A stretch of 64,000 nt of DNA from Ceratothoa steindachneri (Eukaryota > Arthropoda > Malacostraca > Isopoda > Cymothoidae). The notes under the pieces were generated by a model. It saw only the letters and a program-made list of their open reading frames with translations. It was not told the DNA's origin and ran no database searches. The DNA is taken from positions 219,730,997 through 219,794,996 of the forward strand of contig OZ018317.1 in assembly GCA_963969495.1 (NCBI GenBank). The letters run 5' to 3'. Positions 55,800-64,000 of the stretch are shown piece after piece; the stretch's first letter is position 1; every line of letters starts with the position of its first letter. The position numbers were made by a program, and so were the translations under genes.

Positions 55800-57425
55800 G
55801 TCGTGGTATTGTATTGTTGTTGCTTTAGAGCGCCAGTCTGATCTTATTAATTATGAAAGACAACAATACTTCAATATTGGCTGAGTGGACTTTTTAATTA
55901 CCTTATTGTTGAGAGAGTGTCACAGCGTCTAATCCGTTTTAAGGAGAGAGCCCGTTAAACACGTAAAGGATCCATTGAAACACCAGAATTATCCAAAAAA
56001 TAAATATATATTTTAAATTTATAAATTAACTAAAAAAACAGTAAAAATAATTATATTCACCTAATAAGTCTAACGAGGATAACCATACTTGAAATTGGTC
56101 CGTTTACAGAATCTATACCTGTCCAAATAAAAAATAGACTCCAAGTAAACAAACCAATTGCCGATTAGTTATTTTATAGTGACCCTTTTAGATTAGCATT
56201 AAACATCAAATTAATTTAAACTCTTCTACTAGTAAATATGACGTGGTTCACTAACAAGTGTTTATACTTCAGTTAATTTGAGTACCGTAATAAACTCATA
56301 CTAAAGTAATTCGAATATAAATGGTCATTCTAACTTACATGAAAGAAAGGATCAGGGGTTGCCGGAGGTCACTAGATTGCTTTTTCTACGGCTAGCGGCT
56401 GGAGTATTTTTTTTTCACAAGATACGTTGGCGAGAGGGGGGAGGGGGCGATGTCAACTTCGTATTGCAACTTTGCCTCTTGGTACGTTTAAATACGACTG
56501 GGAGAGGTGTAGTGCTCTCTAGCTCAAGGAGTGCTCTTGAAGCCTCTTTGTATCCTAGTCTTTAACGCCGGGTGCCCAACTGGTTTGGGGATATACGAGG
56601 TGATTTCTACCGTACTTAACAAATGGAACCGCGTTGGGGATTAGTTCTCTCACTCTTACGGAGCTTCTAAGTCTTTAAAGGATTCTTTGGTATGGCACCG
56701 GTACAAAACGTGACGTTTAAAGTTAGTGCGAGATTGTGCGAAGGACCGATCTTCTCGAACTGATCCTCTATCGTCTCCTGAATAATCTCCTGCTGCCGAA
56801 ATTCCTGGTGTGGCACTAGGAGTGGTTATCCAGTCAGACTTCTAAGTCTGTAAAGGATAGTTCATTCTGGTACCGATATAAAACTTAGCGTTCTATGTTA
56901 ATTCGACACTGGGGGAAGGATCGATCTTCTCGAACTGATCCTTTATCGTCTCCGAATTAATCCCTTCTCTTTTCTTCAGGGGCTTATTTATAGGCTGGCG
57001 ACCGCCCCATCTAAGGAGGAAGGGGAGAGCGAGGGATGAGGAGGGTGGCACCGCGGAGCCAAAGTCGGCTTGTTAATTAGAGACAGCACCAACTGTCACC
57101 ATCCTTGGTGTTCCTTTTGACAGGCCCCGCCTATTAGCGATTTAACCACGGGACTCCGTATCTCGTAGGTAATTGGATCCTTTGAGCGCTGCGTAATGGC
57201 CTTTGGTGGTCACCTTATCACAGCGGCTCGTTCCAATTAGCTATGTGGCAGGGAGATCAAAAGGGTAGGCCGTTTGACTGCTATTCCGCCGGCTAACGTT
57301 CACACGACTCTCCTCATGTGACGATTCTCTTTCTCCGTAGGGGGGGGGAGGACTTAACGTATATGTTCGCCTGGCCCTCCGGGAGGCTTTATGTTGTAAT
57401 TCTTCTACACGGAGTATCCCTCTCA
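55800..57425. other. Non-coding insert or upstream region inside LINE-B
   Basis: The first half is A/T-rich (to about 56,340). The second half is more G/C-rich and carries two direct repeats of period 175 and a TTATTTATAG TATA-like site at 56,985. There is no coding signal. It could be a solo LTR, another insertion, or the 5' end and promoter of a second LINE-B copy starting here. Confidence 0.45.
56661..56980. repeat. Two diverged direct repeats, period 175 bp
   Basis: CTTCTAAGTCT (56,664; 56,839) and the long block CTTCTCGAACTGATCCT (56,751; 56,926) recur at the same 175-bp offset, with divergence between. The repeats lie just upstream of a TATA-like sequence, a layout common in promoters of LTRs or LINE 5' UTRs. 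Confidence 0.75.
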
Positions 57426-57429
57426 CAGC

Positions 57430-58195
57430 GAGATAACCAATGTAGCAACCCCGCCCCCCTCTCTCCAGCAGCTCTATCTGGGAGAGACGCTCAGGGTGAG
57501 ATACTTGAAAACATCAGACGCTATTTGAAAGAATCCTTAACATTTACCAGTGAAGGTTCATCCACCCGGTCCCAAGACCCAAAACCCAGTGGTCAGAGGA
57601 AGGACTCCTCATCTGGGTCATCGACCACCAATAAGTGGGCAGCTTCTGGAGTTGACTCGACCGAACCCCGAGAATCTTCACTGGACTATTTCCCTATAGT
57701 TGAACATTCTATGGCCTTAAGTCCCCCCCCCCCTTCACAAAACTTAGGACCCATCCTTATCCAAACGATGACAGATATACACCCAGCTCCACGATCGCTC
57801 AGATCGCCTGTTCGTTCCACTCGCCCTTCTACCCATGATCTGATGGAAGCAGTTGATACTCCAACTTCACCAATCGCGCCGGTTGGACCAACTCTTCAGA
57901 CACCGAAAATACCGTCGACCCATGAATCTGGATCTACCGGCCGAAAATCCCTTCTCGATCCTCCTTTTCTGCCAGGTTGTGAGCCCGAATTACAATCAAG
58001 GGCATCGGTCGTTCTACAAAACCCTCGAAAAAAGCACCAGTTACTGCTCCCTCTAGGATCTCTCCCCCTGCAAAAGCAGGCTCCTCAAAATCTGCTCTCC
58101 ATCTCCCAAGCTCTTTGGGACGGACCTCAAATACAATATCGGCCACAAAAGAGAAAAAAATATCCACAGCGGTATCTAACCGTCCCACATAATAT
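57430..58195 (+). pseudogene. LINE-B ORF1 rear part, Pro/Ser-rich
   Basis: An open stretch belonging to a frame that spans 57,318-58,301. It encodes a low-complexity Ser/Pro/Thr-rich polypeptide (SSTRSQDPKPSGQRKDSSSG; PRSLRSPVRSTRPSTHD). Such linkers connect the knuckles of ORF1 to its end in these LINEs. The endonuclease of ORF2 starts about 10 bp later in another frame. The assignment to ORF1 is positional inference; no domain is recognisable. Confidence 0.5.
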
Positions 58196-58197
58196 CT

Positions 58198-61100
58198 TCC
58201 ATTTCACAATGGAATTATCAAGGCGTTCTTCCAAAGTGGGAAGAACTCAAGATTCTTTTGACGACTATCCACCCCGCTGTGATTTGTCTTCAGGGGAATA
58301 AACTGGGTATACGGCACTTTCCGCCGGTACCCGGCTTTCTCACTTTCAACTCTATTCCTCCTGCTGGAAGCTCCTCTCATGGGGGGTGGGGGTGGGGGGT
58401 CAATCATGGTATCTTCATCCCACCATGTTTCTCCCATCCCCCTACATACTACCCTCCAAGCTGTTGCCGTGAGAGTTTTTCTTACTAAGCTTTTTACCGT
58501 TTGCTCTATTTACCTACCCCCTTGTTTATCATTGTCAAGACCTGACCTTTTAGAACTTATAAAAAGTTGCCCTCCCCATTTTTATTACTAGGAGATTGTA
58601 ACTCCTGTCACCCATACTGGGGTGACATCACTCGAAATGCCAAAGGCAGTGTTTTAGAGTCTTTTATTATCTGACTTTGTGTTTTAAACACTGGCGACTT
58701 TATCTCTTATCAAGTCCAGACCGACTCTTTTAGCTGAGTTGACCTGTCTGTTTGTTCCCCTGATTGCTTCACGGAATTTCGATGGTCAATTCTTGACGAT
58801 CCCCATGGGAGTTACCACTTCTCTATTGTCTTGTCGGCTCTTCAAGTTAGCCCTCATACAACCATGCCTCATAAGTGGGACTTATGTCATGCAGATTTGG
58901 AAGGTTTCCAATAGGCGTCCTTCACAAATGCATCCTTGGGGACCTTCAATGGAGTGGACACGGCAGTAGAATACTTTACATCGAATATCTACAATGCAGC
59001 AACACAGACCATCCCACGGAGGCGACCCGCCACGGGTCGCTCAACCGTGCCCTGGTGGACCTCGGCGTGTGCAACAGCTATCAAAAACTACAAGTTAGCC
59101 CATGCTCGATTCCGAAAGAACCCAACTTTGTGCAACAAGGTCGACCGAAACCGAGCTCGTGCGCTTCGCCAAATAACCTTTCGTCAGGCTCGCCGAAATT
59201 CATGGCGCCGTTACGTTTCATCAATTTCCTCTGACACCTACCGCTAAGATCTGGAAGAGGATTAATAAGATCAGGGGCCGTTATGCTGATCATCATACCC
59301 CCACACTCAACTTACACGGTTCCTTGGAAAATGACAGCCTGGCAGTCAGCAATGCTTTTGCTGACCACTTCCGCACCGTCAGCAGTGTCAGTCGTTACGA
59401 TAAAGCTTTTCTATCCTACAAATCAAAGGAAGAGTCTCATTTTCTCAACTTAACAACAAAATTTAACCTTCCATATAACGCTCTATTCAGCATCCATGAG
59501 CTGCGTATCACTTTGTCCCTTTGCAGATCTACTTCCCCTGGCCTTGACGAGATCTATTTCAATATGACTCGGCACCTACATCCACACTCTACTCTCTTCT
59601 TACTTGATTTGTACAACCTTATATGGGTGAAGGTTTTTTATCCCTCATCATGGCGCATTGGGATCATCCTTTCCTTTGTCAAACCGGATAGGGGCGGGTT
59701 GGACGCAGATCACTACCGCCCTATAGCTCTCACCAGCTGCTTGAGTAAGTTGCTGGAAATAATAGTGTTGGAGCGCCTAAACTGGTTCCTAGAAACCAAC
59801 CACCTCTCTCCATTCAATGTGGCTTTTGCAAAGGTCATAGTACCCTTGACCTACTAGTACGTTTCGAGGGGTCAGTCCGGAAAGCTTTCTCATTAAAGCA
59901 CCGAGTCCTGGACATATTTTTCGATATTGAGAAAGCCTACCACACAACATGGAGATACGGCATATTGAAGCAGCTATGCGTCTGGGGGATGAGAGGCCTT
60001 TTTCCGTCACTTTATTCAAAGTTTTTTAGCATCTCGATCCTTCAAGGTAAGTGTTGAAGACGCATACCCTGACCTGCAACTCCAAGAGGAGGGAGTTCCT
60101 CATGGCAGTTTTTAAAGTGTCTTATGTTTTATAATTGCCATCAATGATATTATTTCGTCTCTCTCAGAGGCTGTATCGGCAACTCTGTTTGTCGATGATT
60201 TAGCACTATACTGGTCATCACCTCGCCTTCCTTCAGCAGCGCGGCGGCTACAACTGGCGGTCGATGCTGTATCTAAGAGAGCACGACTTAAGGGATTCCG
60301 CTTTTTCACGAACAAAACCAAAGCAATGTATTTCCACCGGGGCAGAGGGGTTCTTGTTCCTCCATCTATCTCCCTACAAGGCGAATATATAGAGTTTGTC
60401 TCCGAGTTTTGGTTTCTTGGCGTAACTTACTATCCAAAGTTATCATGGTTACTACACCTACGCCGACTTCGAACAGGCTGTCTGCGTGCTCTAGACATTT
60501 TGAAAGTCTTCTCATACATTTCGTGAGGCAGCGACTGACAAACATTGTGGACATTATACACAGCCCTCGTCCAATCCAAAATTGGATTATGGCTGTCAAA
60601 TTTACTCATCGGCTTTTCCTTCAGCCCTTAAAATGCTGAACCCCATTCGAAACCTCGGAGTTCGCCTTTCCAGTGGAGCCTTCCGTACTTCTCCTGTCAA
60701 CAGCCTTTACTTCGAGAGTGGAGTACTTCCTTTGCCCTACCATAGACTTCAAATTTGCATGCAATAAACCTGCCGGGTACAACAAGCCCCTGTATCAGAG
60801 GTCTACAGATGCCTGTATGCTGCCGAATCAACGGCGGCATATGATAAGTCGCCATCTTTACCTCACCCCTTGAACCTTCGCATAGGAGATTATCTCTCTA
60901 ACCTGGGTGCTCTAAGGGTCCTTACCCTTCCATCCTTACCTACCCCTAGGTGGCGTGCTCCTCTCCCCACAGCATGTACCAACATGTGGAGCCTGGAGAA
61001 GTGTCCCATGGACCCACGCATCATTAAGAGCCTGTTCTTAGAGCATTCAACCTCATATAAACAATGCCGCCCATTATACCCGGATGGCTCTAAGTTGGAC

Positions 61101-61915
61101 GGTGGCGTGGGCGCCGCAGCCATCTACCCAGGAGGAGAATTCCGGACTCTATCTTTGCCGCCAGCAACATCCATTTTTACTGCTGAACTTTCAGCAATCC
61201 TTTTAGCCTTTAGACTCATTCAAATTTTACCTTTTAGTGATTTTGTAATTTTTTCCGACTCAAGGAGTGTCTTACAGTTAATTAAATCTTTTAATGCGTC
61301 CCATCCCTTAGTCACAAAAATTTGCAACTGGCTGATCCAAAATGCGTCCCGATATAGAATTATTTTTTGCTGGGTCCCTGGGCATGTGAGGGTCCTGGGT
61401 AACGAGAGGGCTGATCAGATGGCCCGCTCAGCACATTCTGTGTCCCCTGATAACTTGGCTTTGCCTTTTAGGGACTACTTTCCTTCAATAAGAAAATATA
61501 TTTTTCAACTGTGACAGAATGAATGGGATGACTGTTCATCATCCAAACTATACAAAATTAAAAATTCTATTCGCTCTTGGCCCTCAAGTCGTCATAGAAT
61601 GCGGTCGTTGGAGGTGACCCTTTTCCGAGTCCGCATTGGCCACACGAGACTTACTCACGGCCATCTTGTTTCGAGTGATGTTCACATCAGCCCTTGCTGT
61701 CGTTTGTGCAGTGGGGACCAATCGGTTGCCCCCCTTTTTTGCATTGCATCCATCTCGCCATTCTCCGGTTGTCCTGTTTCCCGACCCTTTTAACTATCCC
61801 TCAAAACTTGTCTTCGATTTATATTGGCGGAGGAATCTTTTAACCCATCGTTTTTTAACTTTTTGTTACAAAGTGGTCTCCTCCACCTTTTATAGATAAT
61901 TTGCCTCGTTTTATC
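58198..61915 (+). pseudogene. LINE-B ORF2: endonuclease, RT, RNase H, Cys tail
   Basis: Endonuclease: ISQWNYQGVLPKWEELKILL (58,201), then LQGNKL, where Gly stands in place of the catalytic Glu; LGDCNSCHPYWGD (58,591); and DPHGSYHFSI (58,798), where Tyr replaces the catalytic Asp. Linker: PWWTSACATAIKNYKLAHAR (59,051). Polymerase: SWRIGIILSFVKPDRGG (59,648), HYRPIALTSCLSKLLE (59,713), FDIEKAYHTTW (59,920) and FVDDLALYW (60,188). RNase H (61,076-61,450): YPDGSKLDGG, AELSAILLAF, FSDSRSVL and NERADQMA, so all four acidic residues remain; this piece is open at 60,870-61,514. After TGA at 61,512 the tail continues with CCRLCSGDQS (61,697). Frame shifts occur throughout. Confidence 0.85.
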
Positions 61916-61985
61916 CTTGCTGCCATATAGAATCGACTTGGATTGGGCAGCAACCCACTGGTTCCTTAACTTAAACCCTTATTTG

Positions 61986-63009
61986 CAATATAGTCACCAC
62001 GTCAGTAGTGTGACCCTGAAATCCCATCACGTTCATCATCAAAACATTTAATCGCACAAATTCTACCCTATTGTCAGTATCATCCTCAACTGCTTTCCCA
62101 CAAAGTGAAGTCTGCATTCAGCAATACTATAAAAACTGGCTAGGTATCAACTATGCAGGCTCAAAAAGAAATTTGCACACCTACAATACAGTATATATTC
62201 GTCATAGCAAGTTTTATTAAAAGCGACGGCTAATTTCGTATTAATTGGTTCACATTCAAGTGTCTCAATTTTTCGTATATTCGCCTTTCCTTCTTGATTC
62301 AACCCATGAATAAACATTTCGAAGTTCATTGGAAATAACCAAATGGTTTTTATCTTGAGAGAGGTAGCAGAAAATTGAGGTACTTTAGCACAGTATTTTA
62401 TTAAAGAGGACGCGATTCGATACAACCCGTATCATATTCAGAGACAAAAAATAAGAAACGCCACAATAAATAGGCTTGTATATTAGAATATGGAGGAACA
62501 CACGTAATAACAAGCCAGCAAAACGCGTAAAAGTAAAGGTGCAGGGGCTCATAATATCGAGTTACAGACGTACTAGCAATCATTTGAGCAGGCAAGAGGA
62601 AATCAAAAGAGAGTAATTTCGGGGCGATGGTCGAAGAAGCTACGAGTATGTCATTAGACTGGGTAGTGAAGAAGGTGAGCTTTTCCCAGGGTGATTTGAG
62701 GTTTGGGGAGAAATATCAGTAAAAAGTACTATTAGTTAAAATTTTGTTATTAAATATCACTTGGCAACAGTTAAATTTGCTTTAAGACTGACTCAAAAAT
62801 TAGTTAATAAATTTAAGGATTATTGCGGAAATTAATTACAAACTATAAGAGAAATTGACCTGGCATTATTTAAAGATAGTAAATTTAAACTTTGCTTTTA
62901 ATTTTGTTAAGACTGTAAGAGTTAAAAAACATTTAATATAAAAACGGTAAATTTGGGTACTTACTAATGCGGATCCATCCTAGAGAGTGAATGGTGGGTT
63001 TAACAAGGG
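61986..63009. other. A/T-rich, no gene recognised
   Basis: About 1 kb between LINE-B and the last Penelope-like element, without a coding signal or repeat I can match. Confidence 0.45.
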
Positions 63010-63072
63010 GCTAGTAACAGGAGCTGCCAAGTGTAGGCCATGAATGGTCTTTCTTATGTTCTTATAGGTTAC
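63010..63072 (-). repeat. Short SINE-like fragment
   Basis: On the minus strand: GAACATAAGAAAGACC, then GGCCTACACTTGGCAGCTCC. From memory, repeats with CATAAGAACATAAGAA and GGCCTAxTGGCCCA...GGCAGCTCC are common in decapod crustacean sequences. The match is short and imperfect, so this is only a hint of the organism. Confidence 0.3.
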
Positions 63073-63124
63073 AGTGACGCTTGGTTTATTAAAAGGCAAA
63101 CCAACTAACAAACTATAGTTAAAA

Positions 63125-64000
63125 TTATTTAATTAGTAATGATATTGGACTTAAATCTTCATTGAGTGTAGGTTTGTAGTGTTTTATATATAGAGATTCG
63201 AGGGTTCTTAGGCAATGTTTGTTGTTGTTAAAGGCTAATACTTTAAAATTCTCAATAGAAATGTCAGTTTTACAGTTTATGGTGTGTTCCCTAATAGATG
63301 ACTTTTCCTTTCTATTTAATATTTTGTTTGTGCGCCAACTAATTCCCATATGAGCAGAGAACCTAGCTCCAAGAGACCTAACAGTGCTGCCAATGTAAGA
63401 GGCTTCAGTACAACTGGTACATTAAAAATAAATAGACATTATCACTGCGGAACTCCAAAGAGATAGGATCTTTACTGTTAAAGAAACTTCCTATCGATAG
63501 TTTGTTTATAAAAACTATTTGTGAGTTGATTTGGGGAAAATATCTCTTCAAAAATAAATATGATTTTTCTTTTAAAAGTATCGTTTAAAAAACCCATCTC
63601 TGAAATCAGTAAATATATGGGCATTTTAGGAACTTCTATGCAGGGTTGAGGGGAGTCAATGAGATTATCAAATAGCTTTTTTAAAACTCTATCATATAGG
63701 TCAGAAGTAAATAATTTTTTTTATAAAATACTTCCTAAGAAAAATAAATTCATTATGGATTGATTGGTAAGTGGGTGATAGCGAGAAACTTCTATGTATT
63801 AAAGTTTTTACTGAGGATATTTTGTATCCGAAATCACAAAAACTAAAGTAGTTCAAACCTAGTCCTGTGAAAGTTTTTTTTTCGGTAAATGGTTGTTTGA
63901 ATTTTTCGTTGGTCATTATCTCGCATTATCTCGGTTGATTAAAAGGTCAAGAAAGGGCATCTTATCATTTGACTCCACTTCCATAGTGAATTTGATGTTA
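63125..64000 (-). mobile_element. Penelope-like retroelement fragment 3, runs off window
   Basis: On the minus strand from the right edge: MEVESNDKMPFLDLLI (about 63,985; the PFLD motif of these polymerases), FTEKKTFTGLGLNYFSF (63,885), LIHRSFSLSPTYQSIHNEF (63,800), then the rest of the polymerase in mixed frames. The GIY-YIG nuclease follows: SYIGSTVRSLGARFSAHMG (about 63,400), SSIREHTINC (63,295) and LESLYIKHYKPTLNE (63,200), with stop at 63,125. It is better preserved than the other two Penelope-like fragments. Frame breaks at about 63,350 and 63,700 make it a pseudogene as far as the window shows. Confidence 0.82.

Larger units (their letters stand above)
54908..61985 (+). mobile_element. 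LINE-B, a second RNase H-bearing LINE, interrupted in ORF1
   Basis: A separate family from LINE-A at the nucleotide level but with the same plan: ORF1 with CCHC knuckles, then ORF2 with endonuclease, polymerase, RNase H and a Cys-rich tail. About 1.6 kb of unrelated sequence (55,800-57,425) separates the two parts of ORF1. Whether both parts belong to one original copy is inference from order and orientation. The 3' end is uncertain; no A-tail or LINE-A-type hairpin is visible. Confidence 0.75.

Noticed and set aside
57318..57425. Start of the long frame at 57,318 as the real beginning of a LINE-B protein
   Set aside because: The first 35 codons look unrelated to the Ser/Pro-rich part and may belong to the upstream block. 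The start is left open.
1..64000. CRISPR arrays, rRNA, bacterial operons or phage
   Set aside because: No regularly spaced short repeats, no ribosomal RNA signature, and all coding traces are eukaryotic transposons or a spliced zinc-finger exon.

Overview
Eukaryotic, almost certainly arthropod, DNA made almost entirely of degraded mobile elements. A decapod crustacean would fit best, but that rests on a weak SINE-like match near 63 kb and on the general flavour of the repeats, so it is not secure. The one host-type coding sequence I support is a terminal exon (15,809-16,803) with ten C2H2 zinc fingers behind a clear splice acceptor. I see no rRNA, tRNA, CRISPR array or bacterial operon.

The dominant repeat, called LINE-A here, is a non-LTR retrotransposon of the I/Jockey group. 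ORF1 has an RRM-like domain and CCHC knuckles; ORF2 has an endonuclease, a reverse transcriptase, RNase H and a C-terminal CCHC-type motif. At least eleven copies or fragments lie on the + strand: 1-1392, 1631-3690, 8203-8445, 9673-13720, 13721-14031, 14035-15670, 26462-27960, 36274-36438, 38824-43910, 43912-44475, 46172-46585 and 48667-54907. All are truncated, internally deleted or interrupted by stops. Their 3' ends share two small hairpins just before the A-tail, with paired substitutions that keep the stems.

Other elements, left to right: an RTE-like reverse transcriptase (minus, 3.7-5.2 kb); a decayed member of an unnamed arthropod ORF family (minus, 5.5-7.1 kb); a Tc1-like element (18.2-19.8 kb); a Penelope-like fragment (minus, 19.8-20.9 kb); a TA-flanked inverted-repeat element (21.6-25.6 kb) carrying an unfamiliar protein family and a nested Tc1-like element; a piggyBac C-terminus (28.0 kb); a BEL/Pao LTR retrotransposon (30.4-37.9 kb) interrupted by a piggyBac-like element and a 165-bp LINE-A insertion; a Penelope-like foldback with a hammerhead-ribozyme-like motif (44.6-45.6 kb); a second LINE family, LINE-B (54.9-62.0 kb); and a third Penelope-like fragment running off the right edge (minus, 63.1-64.0 kb).

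Nesting gives a relative history. BEL/Pao came first, then piggyBac at a TTAA and LINE-A with a 12-bp target duplication inserted into its pol gene. The unnamed inverted-repeat element was in place before the Tc1-like element entered it. LINE-A copies sit end to end at 13,721, 14,033 and 43,911. Nothing here looks able to move by itself.
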